A stretch of DNA of 64,000 nucleotides from an uncultured Bacilli bacterium (GCA_934101645.1 CAKORX010000006.1:1-64000); one strand, 5' to 3'; numbered from the stretch's first letter, positions 26,045-35,082 are shown. A program made the numbers and translations. Notes: a model not told the origin generated them from the letters alone.

Positions 26045-27375
26045 CAGAAAAGGCAAAAAAATTTGCAATAATGGCTCATTTTGGACAAGTTAGAAAAAGT
26101 GAAAAAGATAAGCCAATGATTATTCATCCAATAGATGTAGCATACATATTAAAAAAATATGGTTTTGATGATAATGTTGTTGCTGCGGGTTATTTACATG
26201 ACGTTATCGAAGATACCAAATATACAAAAAATGACATTTATAATAATTTTGGTGAAGATATACTATCTTTGGTTATGGGAGATACAGAAAAAGATAAAAG
26301 TTTAAGCTGGGAAGAGCGAAAAGAAATTACTATTGAAGAAGTGAAAAAACTGGATTTAAGACATAAAGCTATTGTTTGTGCTGATAAAATAAGTAATCTT
26401 GAAGATTTAATTATTTGTTTTGTAAAATTTGGTAAAAAGGATTTTTCTTGTTTTAAAAGAGGCTATGAAAAACAAAAATGGTATTATGAAAGTATATATG
26501 AAAGCTTAATTTATAATGAAGATGAAAATATACCAATGTTTGTATTTTTAAAAGATTTAATTGATGAGGCTTTTACTTTAGAGGAAAATAATTTTGTTAA
26601 AGATGAAATTTTTAAAGGAAAACAAAGAGAATATAAAAAATTAAAAAATTTACATTTTAGAAAAGTTGAATTAATGAAATTAAAAAGATTATTTGATTTA
26701 CCTACGTACGTAATAGAATTTACTGGTACTCCACGTACAGGCAAAACAACTCTTATTAATAATTTAAAAGATTTTTTTAAAAAGGGTGGTTTTAAAGTTT
26801 CAGTTTTAGAGGAGTTTACTACATCTGAAAAATATAAAAAGGAAATATTTCCACTTTTAAAAGATAAGTATAAAAGTATTGTAAATATTGAAATACCCAA
26901 ATATGTAAGATGTCAACTCGAAGATTCTTTAAAAGAAAATAATGACATCATTATTGTTGATAGAAGTCTTTTTGATAGACTTATTTGGGTAGAAAGATTA
27001 CATATTAAAAATGGTATGGATGGCCAAGAGTATAATGATTTTTTCAAAGAGTACACAAAAGTTATTAAAAATGAAATTAATTCTATAATTGCTACATATA
27101 CGGATAGTTTAACATCATTAAAAAGAGATTATAATGCAAATTTATCACTTGAAAAAAGAAATTTTTTGAGTATAGAAAATGTTAATGAATATAATGAAGC
27201 TTTAATGAATGTAAAAACTATAACAGAAAATAAGGATATTAATATTGACATATTTGACACAACATTTAAAAATGAAAGAACTATTTCAATAGAAGTTGCT
27301 GACAAATTATTAACACAAATGAGAGAATTTTATTTAAATAAAATAAAAATATATTTAGAAAGGAATAAAGAGTAA
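26035..27375 (+). CDS. RelA/SpoT-type HD hydrolase fused to a P-loop nucleoside kinase-like domain
   Basis: The 446-residue protein combines two domains. Residues 1-190 form an HD domain of the RelA/SpoT/MESH1 type, with AHFGQVRKSEKDKPMIIHP, the metal motif LHDVIEDT, and ADKISNL. Such domains hydrolyse ppGpp or related nucleotides. Residues about 220-446 form a P-loop kinase-like domain with Walker A GTPRTGKTT, IIIVDRSLFDRLIW (as in deoxynucleoside or thymidylate kinases) and a long helical tail. The substrate of the fusion is unknown; nucleotide signalling or salvage is a fair guess. ATG 26035 has GGAGG upstream. A methyltransferase gene follows after 3 nt. Confidence 0.82.
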   Translation: MEITEKAKKFAIMAHFGQVRKSEKDKPMIIHPIDVAYILKKYGFDDNVVAAGYLHDVIEDTKYTKNDIYNNFGEDILSLVMGDTEKDKSLSWEERKEITIEEVKKLDLRHKAIVCADKISNLEDLIICFVKFGKKDFSCFKRGYEKQKWYYESIYESLIYNEDENIPMFVFLKDLIDEAFTLEENNFVKDEIFKGKQREYKKLKNLHFRKVELMKLKRLFDLPTYVIEFTGTPRTGKTTLINNLKDFFKKGGFKVSVLEEFTTSEKYKKEIFPLLKDKYKSIVNIEIPKYVRCQLEDSLKENNDIIIVDRSLFDRLIWVERLHIKNGMDGQEYNDFFKEYTKVIKNEINSIIATYTDSLTSLKRDYNANLSLEKRNFLSIENVNEYNEALMNVKTITENKDINIDIFDTTFKNERTISIEVADKLLTQMREFYLNKIKIYLERNKE

Positions 27376-27378
27376 AAT

Positions 27379-28050
27379 ATGATAAAATCTAAAGGTTGGA
27401 ACTGGGAAATTGTAGATAATGATAAAAATAATATTTGGAAAATACCTAGTATTGAATCATACTATTTGGTAAATAGATGGTTAAGTTTGGGCTTTAAGGA
27501 TTTTCTTGATTTAGGTTGTGGTTTAGGAAGGCATACTGTTTTATTTGCCTCAAATGAATTTAATGTATCTGCATTTGATATAAGTGAAAATGCTATTGAA
27601 AGAACAAAAAATTGGATTGACGAACTTAATTTAAAAGCTAGTTATAAACATGGTGATATGGTTTGTTTACCTTATGAAAATGATAGCTTTGATTGTATTT
27701 TGTGTAGAAATGTTATTTCCCATCAAGATACTGAAGGAGTAAAAAAAATAATTTTAGAGTTAAAAAGAGTTTTAAGAAAAGGCGGAGAATGTTATTTAAC
27801 TTTAGGCTCAAAAGACACTTGGGGTTTTAAACAAGAGGATTGGCCTTTGATTGATGAAAATACCAGACTTAGAATGGAAGAAGGTCCAGAATATAAAGTG
27901 CCTCATTTTTATGCAGATTATAATTTAATAAAAGAGTTATTTAAAGATTTTAAGATTGAATTTATTAATCATATTGAAGATTTTTATGAGTCAAATGGGA
28001 AAACGTATTCTTCATTTCATTACCATGTTTTAATAAAAAAGCAAAGTTGA
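27379..28050 (+). CDS. Class I SAM-dependent methyltransferase
   Basis: The 223-residue protein has the SAM-binding motif I FLDLGCGLGRHTVLFA, an acidic motif II residue in SAFDISENAI, and a motif IV region DCILCRNVISH. It resembles small-molecule methyltransferases of the Methyltransf_11/25 type; the substrate is not deducible. It starts 3 nt after the HD/kinase gene and likely shares its operon. A clear terminator overlaps the stop. Confidence 0.88.
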   Translation: MIKSKGWNWEIVDNDKNNIWKIPSIESYYLVNRWLSLGFKDFLDLGCGLGRHTVLFASNEFNVSAFDISENAIERTKNWIDELNLKASYKHGDMVCLPYENDSFDCILCRNVISHQDTEGVKKIILELKRVLRKGGECYLTLGSKDTWGFKQEDWPLIDENTRLRMEEGPEYKVPHFYADYNLIKELFKDFKIEFINHIEDFYESNGKTYSSFHYHVLIKKQS

Positions 28051-28075
28051 ATAAGTTTTTCTTATTCTTTTTTTT
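28049..28075 (+). terminator. Terminator after the methyltransferase gene
   Basis: GAATAAG-TTTTT-CTTATTC with eight T. Confidence 0.82.
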
Positions 28076-28113
28076 AATGAAAAAATAATGATATAATATA
28101 GAGGGTGGAAATT

Positions 28114-28512
28114 ATGAAAAAAGAAATCAATGTAGTAGCAGCTTTAATCATAAAAGATAATAAAGCTTTAATTGCCAAAAGATCAACACATAAAGACGGC
28201 TTTAATCAATGGGAATTTCCTGGTGGAAAAGTCGAAGATAATGAAACTGAATATGAAGCTATTGAAAGAGAAATAAGAGAAGAATTTAATGTTGAAGTTA
28301 AAGCAATTTCTTTTGTAACAAATAGTTTTTATAAATATACACATAATGATGTAAATTTGAAACTATATGAATGTAAATATGTTTCAGGTACATTTACACT
28401 TAATGTCCATAGTGCATTTGCTTGGGTAGATATTAAAGATTTATTAAATTATGATTTTGCTCCTGCGGATAAAATTTTAGCAAAATATGTTGTTGATAAA
28501 TATAATAAATAA
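28114..28512 (+). CDS. MutT-like Nudix hydrolase
   Basis: This is a 132-residue Nudix protein with the box GGKVEDNETEYEAIEREIRE continuing EF (consensus G-x5-E-x7-REUxEE-x-GU; the Gly late in the box is Asn). The N-terminus VVAALIIKDNKALIAKRS and WEFPGGK match 8-oxo-dGTP diphosphatases of the MutT type, which clean oxidised nucleotides from the pool. The gene has a TATAAT-like -10 and AGAGGGTGG before ATG 28114; the in-frame GTG at 28105 is within that ribosome binding site. Confidence 0.88.
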   Translation: MKKEINVVAALIIKDNKALIAKRSTHKDGFNQWEFPGGKVEDNETEYEAIEREIREEFNVEVKAISFVTNSFYKYTHNDVNLKLYECKYVSGTFTLNVHSAFAWVDIKDLLNYDFAPADKILAKYVVDKYNK

Positions 28513-28520
28513 GAGGAAAT

Positions 28521-29399
28521 ATGAATAATAAAATTGAAAATAGTAAAAAGGTAAGCTTAGTAAGTCTTATTGGTAATATCTTTCTTTTATCAATAAAATC
28601 ATTGGTGGCCTTTACAAGTAATAGTCAATCTCTTATTGCAGACACTTTTAATAGTGCTGGTGACATATTGTCGTCTTTTATGACTTATGTTGGAAGCAAA
28701 ATTAGTTCGAAGAATCCTGATGAAGATCATAATTTAGGTCATGGAAAAGCAGAATACATATATAGTCTTTTGGTAAGCATTATTATGTTATTATTTTGTA
28801 TAAATGTTATAAAAGATTCTATTTTTTCAATTATTTATAATGAAAAATTAAATTATTCATTTAAATTAATTGTTATTTGCATCATTACTATATTAGTTAA
28901 GTTTGTATTATTTTTGTATTCTCGTTTACTTTACAAAAAAGATAAAAGTATATTAATTAAAACTTCATATATAGATCATAGAAATGATATGTTAATAACA
29001 CTTACAACATTAATATCAATAATACTTTCACATAATAATATCATGTATATTGATTCAATCGTGGGCATTTTAATAAGTCTATGGATAATGTATGTGGCAG
29101 TAAAATTATTTATTGAAAGTTATAACGTTCTTATGGATAAAAGCTTAAATGATGAAACAAAAGAAAAAGTAATTAGCATTGTTCATAAATACAATGATAT
29201 AAAAGGTATAAGACATTTTAATTCCACTCCAGTAGGATATAAATATCAAATATCATTTACAATATTTGTCGATGGAAATATGTCAACGTTTAAAAGTCAC
29301 GAAATTGCAAATAAATTAGAAAAGGATATTATTGCAAATGTTCCAGAAATATATTTAGCGGTAATACATGTTAATCCAATAAAAGAGGAAAGAAGATGA
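28521..29399 (+). CDS. Cation diffusion facilitator transporter
   Basis: The 292-residue protein has six membrane segments and the CDF signature: SLIADTFNSAGDILSSFMTY with the TM2 aspartates, DEDHNLGHGKAEYI, and a second metal pair in TM5 (TSYIDHRNDMLI). A cytoplasmic C-terminal domain with SHEIANKLEKDI and VIHVNP follows. It exports divalent metal ions such as Zn or Mn; the DxxxD/HxxxD pattern does not settle which. It starts 8 nt after the Nudix gene and overlaps the next small gene by 4 nt. Confidence 0.92.
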   Translation: MNNKIENSKKVSLVSLIGNIFLLSIKSLVAFTSNSQSLIADTFNSAGDILSSFMTYVGSKISSKNPDEDHNLGHGKAEYIYSLLVSIIMLLFCINVIKDSIFSIIYNEKLNYSFKLIVICIITILVKFVLFLYSRLLYKKDKSILIKTSYIDHRNDMLITLTTLISIILSHNNIMYIDSIVGILISLWIMYVAVKLFIESYNVLMDKSLNDETKEKVISIVHKYNDIKGIRHFNSTPVGYKYQISFTIFVDGNMSTFKSHEIANKLEKDIIANVPEIYLAVIHVNPIKEERR

Positions 29400-29623
29400 A
29401 ACTAATTCATGTTATTAATATGTTATTAAAAGAAATTAATTCAAAAATACCTGACAATAATAAAAAAAATTATTTGGATGATGAAATGGATATGTATAAT
29501 CTTAGTGAAGAAGAAAGAGAACTTGTAAAAAATGGTGAATATGATCCATGGGATTTTGATACTGAAGGTCCATTTGAAGAAGATGATTATTATGATGATG
29601 ACTATGACTATGATGATGATTAA
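29396..29623 (+). CDS. Small acidic protein
   Basis: The 75-residue product overlaps the CDF transporter gene by 4 nt (ATGA). The middle has LSEEERELVKNGEYDPWDFD and the C-terminus is almost only Asp, Tyr and Glu, encoded by GAT repeats. An Asp-rich tail beside a divalent metal exporter could bind metal, but this is a guess. The gene has GAGGAAAG upstream and a strong terminator at its stop. Confidence 0.6.
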   Translation: MKLIHVINMLLKEINSKIPDNNKKNYLDDEMDMYNLSEEERELVKNGEYDPWDFDTEGPFEEDDYYDDDYDYDDD

Positions 29624-29649
29624 GTTTAACAATTTGTTAAACTTTTTTT
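29622..29649 (+). terminator. Terminator after the small acidic gene
   Basis: AAGTTTAAC-AATTT-GTTAAACTT with T-run. Confidence 0.85.
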
Positions 29650-29714
29650 ATAAATAAAAAATTTGTCGACAACAAGTAAAATATTTAGTACAATTAAGTT
29701 GTAATTTAAAGGCA

Positions 29715-29770
29715 TAAAAAAAGCTACCTAAGCAGCATCTTATTACATAAATAAGTATTTAGTATTAACT
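29715..29770 (-). other. Possible minus-strand hairpins in intergenic DNA
   Basis: On the minus strand a stem CTTATT/AATAAG is followed by GCTGC-TTAG-GTAGC and a run of seven T. This looks like the end of a short transcript, but I see no convincing promoter. Nothing else is evident between 29650 and 29852 apart from A+T-rich promoter-like sequence for the next gene. Confidence 0.3.
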
Positions 29771-29852
29771 CTCTATGTCATCCTAAATTTTTAAATATGA
29801 TTATATTTTATTTAATGTTATAATGTTTTTATAGAAGTTATTGGAGAATATT

Positions 29853-30689
29853 ATGATTCATAGGATGAAATTAGGCAATGAACCATTTGTAGATATTAAA
29901 AATGGTACTAAAAAAATTGAAATTAGATTAAATGATGAAAAAAGGCGAAGAATAAAAATTAATGATTATTTAGAATTTACAAATGTAGAAACTCTAGAAA
30001 TAATTTACGTAAAAGTAACAAACTTGCATAAATTTTCAACATTTGAAGAATTATTTGAAAAATTTGAATCGTCAATTTTAGGCGGTGGGCAAGCAAAAGA
30101 TATGTATTTATATTATTCAGCTGCAAGTGAGGTAAAATATGGAGTAATAGGAATAGAATTAAAATATATCAAATCTATTAATCAAATTATACATAATGAT
30201 TATAATTTAACTTTAAATGAAGTAACTAAAACTATTAGAAGAGCAAAATTAATTGTAGAAAATAATAAAGGTGAAATCCTTTTATGTCATTTGAATAACA
30301 ATTATTTTCTTGTTGGAGGTCACGTAGAAAATAATGAAACTGATGAAGATACTTTAATAAGGGAAGTTAAAGAAGAAACTGGAATATCAGTTGATTTTAA
30401 AAATTTATTTCCTATTGCGAATGTAAGTTATATAAATAAAGATTATCCTGAGAAAAATATGATAACATATACTAGTTCTAATTATTACTATATTAAATAT
30501 GATTTAATTCCTGATAAAGAAAAAATAAATTTAACTCAGGAAGAATTATCTGGTAATTTTGAATTAATATATATTTCAAAAAATGATATTGTAACATTTT
30601 TACAAAACTCTATGAAAAAATGTACCAGAAAAGGGACTTTACAAGACACTATATTTGCTATAGAAACGTATTTTACAACAAAAAAATAA
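29853..30689 (+). CDS. ASCH-like domain fused to a Nudix hydrolase domain
   Basis: Residues 1-105 (MIHRMKLGNEPFVDIKNGTK, KKIEIRLNDEKRRRIKINDY) look like an ASCH/PUA-like RNA-binding domain. Residues about 125-278 form a Nudix domain with GGHVENNETDEDTLIREVKE continuing ETGI, a complete Nudix box. The fusion may recognise a modified or capped nucleotide or RNA and hydrolyse it; the substrate is unknown. ATG 29853 has TTGGAG upstream; the TTG at 29841 is within that site. Confidence 0.8.
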   Translation: MIHRMKLGNEPFVDIKNGTKKIEIRLNDEKRRRIKINDYLEFTNVETLEIIYVKVTNLHKFSTFEELFEKFESSILGGGQAKDMYLYYSAASEVKYGVIGIELKYIKSINQIIHNDYNLTLNEVTKTIRRAKLIVENNKGEILLCHLNNNYFLVGGHVENNETDEDTLIREVKEETGISVDFKNLFPIANVSYINKDYPEKNMITYTSSNYYYIKYDLIPDKEKINLTQEELSGNFELIYISKNDIVTFLQNSMKKCTRKGTLQDTIFAIETYFTTKK

Positions 30690-30736
30690 TTTTACATAAG
30701 TGTTTATAACGTGTTATAATTAATATGGGTGTATTT

Positions 30737-31726
30737 ATGAAAAAAGTAAGCATAATGTATGAAGATTTTTTGAAGGAAAAAACTAAACAGGATATTATTG
30801 ATTATCTTAATTTTTTTAATATAAAATATAGACATAATGGCTCTAAAGACAATTTAGAAAGAATTTTATTTAATAGTCTTGAGGAAATAGTAAGATATTC
30901 ATTTAATTTGTTTCAAAATGATGAACTAGCAAATATAAAATTAGTTATTAAAAATTCTGGTTATGTAAAAATTAAGGCAAATTATTTGTTACAATATTTT
31001 ATGAATAACTTAGCACGTTTTGGACTTGTTAAAATCATTAGTGAAACTGAATATCTAATGCCCAAAGAAGTAGTTAGGTATTTTAAATTGTGTTTAAAAG
31101 ATAAACAAATCTTAAAAAATGTAAAGCAAAATACCAAAGAATATAATTTACTTTTAGGTATAATTAATACATATGGTGTTTTGACGTTTGAAAAATTTTA
31201 TACAATTTATAGCAAATCTTTTGAATATAAAGAAACTGAATTATATGACAAACTATTAATTTTGCAAAAATTTTATCTAGAATTTAATATTTTGAATGAT
31301 AAAAATAATAAATATATATGTAATAATTATTTTGAAAAATTAAAAGATGTAAAAAAATATATTAAGAAGAAGGCGGAATATAAAGAATTTACACAAAAAG
31401 AATTAGTAAATATATATAATTTTAAATATATGTGTAAATTTAAGCCATATAAAAAACTTTTGTCATTTGTAAAAAAGAATTATTATTTAAATGAAAAAGA
31501 TATTAAAGTTTTTCATAAATATGTAATTATTCCATATTTAAATGATATTCAAATTGGTTGTACTGGAGCTGAGGAAAATTTATCAATAAATATTGATAAA
31601 TATTTTGAATATAAAAATGAGAAACATAAGGGTAAGTTTATGGAACTAATAAAGGAAATTATAAACTATTATCCTATGTGGAAATATTATGGTTTTAGTC
31701 AAATGGAGGTAAAATGCGAAAAATAA
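30737..31726 (+). CDS. Hypothetical protein with an N-terminal helical SAP-like motif
   Basis: I do not recognise this 329-residue, Lys-rich, mostly helical soluble protein. The N-terminus (LKEKTKQDIIDYLNFFNIK then YRHNGSKDNLERIL) resembles a SAP or Rho-N-type helix-extended-helix, which often binds nucleic acids, but this is weak. ATG 30737 has GGGTG upstream; ATG 30725 is also possible, though TATAAT at about 30714-30719 would make it leaderless. It overlaps the next gene by 13 nt. Confidence 0.55.
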   Translation: MKKVSIMYEDFLKEKTKQDIIDYLNFFNIKYRHNGSKDNLERILFNSLEEIVRYSFNLFQNDELANIKLVIKNSGYVKIKANYLLQYFMNNLARFGLVKIISETEYLMPKEVVRYFKLCLKDKQILKNVKQNTKEYNLLLGIINTYGVLTFEKFYTIYSKSFEYKETELYDKLLILQKFYLEFNILNDKNNKYICNNYFEKLKDVKKYIKKKAEYKEFTQKELVNIYNFKYMCKFKPYKKLLSFVKKNYYLNEKDIKVFHKYVIIPYLNDIQIGCTGAEENLSINIDKYFEYKNEKHKGKFMELIKEIINYYPMWKYYGFSQMEVKCEK

Positions 31727-32082
31727 AAAATTGGCAATTATATGCATCTTTAATAATAATTTGTGTTTTTTCAATTTTCTATTTTATAACTATGAATAAA
31801 TATAGTTATGCGTTTGCTTATGACAAGGAGAAGGAACAAAAAGTAAATCAGTTAATGTTAATAAATAAATGTGCAGAGATTTATGCAGAAAATAATTCAA
31901 AATTATTTTCTGACAAAGATACAATATATATTACCGTAAATGATTTAGTAACTGGTGGTATTTTGCCTTCTGAAGATGGAAAGGTATATGAAGCAGGTAG
32001 TAATGTTAAGTTATTAAATGATAATAAAATTAGAATTACATTGGCAGACGATAAATATACTATAAAAATGTTAAATGAATAA
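31714..32082 (+). CDS. Hypothetical membrane-anchored protein
   Basis: The 122-residue protein has one N-terminal membrane helix (about 10-28) and a small ectodomain with NKCAEIYAENNSKLF and ITVNDLVTGGILPSEDGKV. The latter part resembles the globular domain of some pseudopilin-like proteins (a TVxDLVxxGyL-type segment), but no pilus genes are nearby. GGAGG precedes ATG 31714, which lies inside the upstream gene. Confidence 0.5.
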   Translation: MRKIKNWQLYASLIIICVFSIFYFITMNKYSYAFAYDKEKEQKVNQLMLINKCAEIYAENNSKLFSDKDTIYITVNDLVTGGILPSEDGKVYEAGSNVKLLNDNKIRITLADDKYTIKMLNE

Positions 32083-32170
32083 AATGTAAAGTATTTGTAA
32101 AAATTCACTAAAAATATTGCAACCATTTGGTAAAATTGGGTAAGATAGTATTGTAAGGAGCTGATACAAT

Positions 32171-32383
32171 ATGATTTATCCATCAATAGATAAATTATTA
32201 AATATAGTTGATTCAAAATATATGCTTGTTCATGTTGCTGCCAAAAGAGCCAAACAAATGCTTGAGTATGGGCACTATCAAATGGATAAAAAAGAGTATG
32301 TTAATAAAAAACCTTTAGGTAGAAGTTTAGAAGAAGTTGAAAAAGGTTTAATTACTGTAATAAGAAAAGAAAAAAAATCTTGA
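32171..32383 (+). CDS. rpoZ: DNA-directed RNA polymerase omega subunit
   Basis: The 70-residue product matches the small omega subunit that stabilises the polymerase beta-prime subunit: MIYPSIDKLLNIVDSKYMLV, the core VAAKRAKQML, then KPLGRSLEEVEKGLITV. AAGGAG precedes ATG 32171. It is placed alone, not next to gmk or a coaBC gene as is common. Confidence 0.9.
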   Translation: MIYPSIDKLLNIVDSKYMLVHVAAKRAKQMLEYGHYQMDKKEYVNKKPLGRSLEEVEKGLITVIRKEKKS

Positions 32384-32421
32384 TTATCTTAAAAAAGTAT
32401 GATAAGATAATCTAGTCTTAT

Positions 32422-32498
32422 GGGGAATTAGCTCAGCTGGCTAGAGCACCTGCCCTGCACGCAGGGGGTCGCGGGTTCGAATCCCACATTCTCCACCA
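32422..32498 (+). tRNA. tRNA-Ala (TGC)
   Basis: Acceptor GGGGAAT pairs with ATTCTCC (one G-U). The anticodon loop CCTGCAC gives TGC. ACCA is encoded. Confidence 0.95.
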
Positions 32499-32509
32499 AT
32501 AAGAATTTG

Positions 32510-32532
32510 AAAGCCAATTATTGGCTTTTTTT
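32510..32532 (+). terminator. Terminator of tRNA-Ala
   Basis: AAAGCCAAT-T-ATTGGCTTT followed by T-run. Confidence 0.85.
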
Positions 32533-32608
32533 ATTTGTAAAATTGTATATTAAACATTGTAAAAAAAACATTTTTTTGCTATTCTTATATTAGAATAGGT
32601 GATGGAAA

Positions 32609-33085
32609 ATGAGAAATTCATTAGTTATAAAATTAGTAATAATATTTGTTTCATGTATAGCTGCAATAATACTTGCATCATATGTTGTAAAGCTTGCTAG
32701 AAACAGTAATTCTTTAACGTATAATTTAGGTAAAAATGTTGCTGAATATGAGGACACTTATATTAAAAGTTATGATGATTATTTAGCATTGGTAAAAAAA
32801 TATAATATAAAAAAAGACTTAACTTCTACAAATTTTTCATCACATTACTTCATTGCTTCATTTCAAGATTATGATTCATGCTCAGAGAAAAAATTTAAAT
32901 TAGTAAAATCTGTAAAAAAAGAAAATGGAGAATATAATATTAATTTCGAAGTGTATAATAAATGTGGTTGGTGTAAAAAAAATATTGTATTATATTTAAT
33001 TGAAGTCGATAAATTTAATTCTGATGATCCAAAAATAAATTATAATTATACATTTGTAAATGATTTAAATTGCGGGAATGTTTAA
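32609..33085 (+). CDS. Hypothetical membrane-anchored protein with Cys pairs
   Basis: The 158-residue protein has an N-terminal membrane anchor (about 7-27) and a small exported domain with four Cys in two neighbourhoods (YDSCSEKKF, KCGWCKKN) and a last one near the C-terminus. The CxxC motif could be a redox or metal site, but no known fold is recognised. It has AGGTGATGG before ATG 32609. It stands alone between tRNA-Ala and the next small gene. Confidence 0.5.
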   Translation: MRNSLVIKLVIIFVSCIAAIILASYVVKLARNSNSLTYNLGKNVAEYEDTYIKSYDDYLALVKKYNIKKDLTSTNFSSHYFIASFQDYDSCSEKKFKLVKSVKKENGEYNINFEVYNKCGWCKKNIVLYLIEVDKFNSDDPKINYNYTFVNDLNCGNV

Positions 33086-33173
33086 CGCATTTCTTGTGTA
33101 AGTTTACAAATAATGATAGTATAGATTTGTAAATGTTATTATTTATGTAAAAACATAAAAGAAAGGAAATAAA

Positions 33174-33494
33174 ATGAATTCACAAATAGCAAATGAATTA
33201 ATAAAGGGAATTAGTGTTTTATCTGATTTAAAAGGTAGCAATGATAGTCAGGCTTTAGATTATGTAATAACAATTATGAAAAGTGAGCTTAAAGATATGG
33301 CTCCGAGTGCAGACTATGTAAATGATAATTATTTTTATAATTTGAATAGAACTAGAGTTATGGTAATGCTTTTACTTGATGTATATAGGCAAAAAAATAA
33401 TCTTGAATTTAATAAAAATCTAAATGAAGTTTTAGACATTTTAAATATGGAAATTGAAAAAGAAAAGAAAAAGCAAGACAATATTGGAAGATAA
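33174..33494 (+). CDS. Hypothetical helical protein
   Basis: I do not recognise this 106-residue, apparently all-helical soluble protein (NSQIANELIKGISVLSDL; a Lys-rich C-terminus). AAAGGAAAT precedes ATG 33174. It lies 9 nt before the SDR gene and may share its transcript. Confidence 0.5.
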   Translation: MNSQIANELIKGISVLSDLKGSNDSQALDYVITIMKSELKDMAPSADYVNDNYFYNLNRTRVMVMLLLDVYRQKNNLEFNKNLNEVLDILNMEIEKEKKKQDNIGR

Positions 33495-33503
33495 GGTGAT
33501 GTT

Positions 33504-34271
33504 ATGAAAAATATTGCAATCGTTACTGGTGCTTCATCAGGTATTGGTAAAAAATTTGCTACAACTTTAACAAATAACGTTAATGTTGATGAGATTTGGG
33601 TTATTGCACGTAGTCTTGAAAATCTTAAAAAATTATCAAGTGAAATAAATATTCCAATTAAACCAATAACACTTGATTTAAGCGACGAAAAAAGTTATGA
33701 AAAATTTAAAACAATCTTAGAGGACGAAAAGCCGAATGTTAAATTACTTATAAATGCTTCGGGATATGGAAAATTCGAAAAAAGTACTAAAATTAGTTTA
33801 GAGGATTCATTAGGTATGATAAAGTTAAACGATATTGGTCTTACCGCCATGTGTTTGATAACAATTCCGTACATGAAAAAAAACTCAAGTATTATCAATA
33901 TTGCCTCAGTGGCAGCATTTCAACCAGTTCCGTACATAAATATATATTCTGCTACAAAAGCATATGTTCTTTCATTTTCACGTAGTTTAAATGCCGAATT
34001 AAAAAAAGATGGAATTCATGTAATGGCGGTGTGTCCATTTTGGACCAAAACAAAATTTTTTGATAGAGCAGTTTCAAAAAATGAAGTCATAAAAAAGTAT
34101 GTTGTAATGTATGAACCAGATGATATTGTTAGAACTGCATGGTTAGATTTAAAAAAGAAAAAAGATATTAGTATTTATGGATTTGTTGCTAAATCACAAA
34201 GAATACTTAGTAAATTATTACCAAATAAATTAATTGCAAGTATTTGGTTAAATCAACAAAAATTAAAATAA
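33504..34271 (+). CDS. Short-chain dehydrogenase/reductase family oxidoreductase
   Basis: The 255-residue protein has the NAD(P)-binding motif TGASSGIGKKFA, INASGYGKF (NAG-like), catalytic Ser in NIASVAAFQ, and YSATKAYVLSFS with the Tyr-x3-Lys pair. The C-terminus has a hydrophobic/basic segment as in DltE/DhrS-like lipid-active SDRs, so a membrane-associated substrate is possible. AAGGTGATG precedes ATG 33504. Confidence 0.9.
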   Translation: MKNIAIVTGASSGIGKKFATTLTNNVNVDEIWVIARSLENLKKLSSEINIPIKPITLDLSDEKSYEKFKTILEDEKPNVKLLINASGYGKFEKSTKISLEDSLGMIKLNDIGLTAMCLITIPYMKKNSSIINIASVAAFQPVPYINIYSATKAYVLSFSRSLNAELKKDGIHVMAVCPFWTKTKFFDRAVSKNEVIKKYVVMYEPDDIVRTAWLDLKKKKDISIYGFVAKSQRILSKLLPNKLIASIWLNQQKLK

Positions 34272-34285
34272 TATGGAGGTAAATT

Positions 34286-35053
34286 ATGGAATTTTTATTA
34301 GTTATTTTAGGAATTATTGTTATAATTAATTTAGCTTCTTTAAAGCAGATTAATGAGTATGAAAGAGGAGTAAAATTTACTGCCGGAAGATTTTCAAAAA
34401 TTATGCAACCGGGATGGAGAGTAGTGTTACCAATTTTTCAAAGTTATAAAAAAGTCGACATTAGAACAAAAGTAGATGATGTTCCAGAACAAGAAGCAAT
34501 TACTAAAGATAATGTTTCTGTTAAAATAAATGCTGTTATATATTATAAAGTATTTGATGCATCTTTAGCTGTTTTAGAAGTTGAGGATTTTTACTATGCA
34601 ACAGCCCAACTTGCGCAAACAACAATGAGAAATATTGTTGGTAGTGTAACTCTTGATGAGCTTCTATGTGAAAGAGAAAAAGTTAGTGAGAAAATAAAAG
34701 AAATAATCGATAAAGAAACTGATCCTTGGGGAATTAAAGTTGAAAATGTAGAGCTTAAAGACATATCTTTAACAGATGAAATGAAAAGAGTTATTGCAAG
34801 AGCTGCAGAAGCCGAAAGAGAAAAACAAGCTGTTATAACCAAATCTGTGGGTGAAGCTCAAGCTGCTGAAAACTTAGCAAAAGCCGCTAAAATGTTAGCA
34901 GAAAGTCCAGGAGCACTACATTTAAGAACACTAGAGACAATTAACGATGTTTCTTCAGATCAATCAAATACGATTTTCTTTCCAATACCAATGGAATTGC
35001 TTGAGGCTGTAAAAGGGTATGCTGATAAAACTAAACAAGAAAATAAAAAATAG
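34286..35053 (+). CDS. SPFH/band 7 (stomatin/slipin-like) protein
   Basis: The 255-residue protein has one N-terminal membrane segment (about 2-18), then the band 7 domain: INEYERGVKFTAGRFSKIMQ, PGWRVVLPIFQ, DNVSVKINAVIYYKV and the helical ARAAEAEREKQAVI. Stomatin-type proteins form oligomeric membrane scaffolds. A NfeD-type membrane partner gene, common beside such proteins, is not present. GGAGG precedes ATG 34286. A bidirectional terminator follows. Confidence 0.92.
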   Translation: MEFLLVILGIIVIINLASLKQINEYERGVKFTAGRFSKIMQPGWRVVLPIFQSYKKVDIRTKVDDVPEQEAITKDNVSVKINAVIYYKVFDASLAVLEVEDFYYATAQLAQTTMRNIVGSVTLDELLCEREKVSEKIKEIIDKETDPWGIKVENVELKDISLTDEMKRVIARAAEAEREKQAVITKSVGEAQAAENLAKAAKMLAESPGALHLRTLETINDVSSDQSNTIFFPIPMELLEAVKGYADKTKQENKK

Positions 35054-35082
35054 TTAATTTATAAATTTTAACTATTTTTTTT
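35045..35082. terminator. Bidirectional terminator
   Basis: AAAAAATAGTTAA and TTAACTATTTTTT around a short loop, between two convergent genes. Confidence 0.82.

Noticed and set aside
29560..29623. GAT-repeat tract as a microsatellite of regulatory interest
   Set aside because: It simply encodes the Asp-rich tail of a small protein; the repeat is imperfect.
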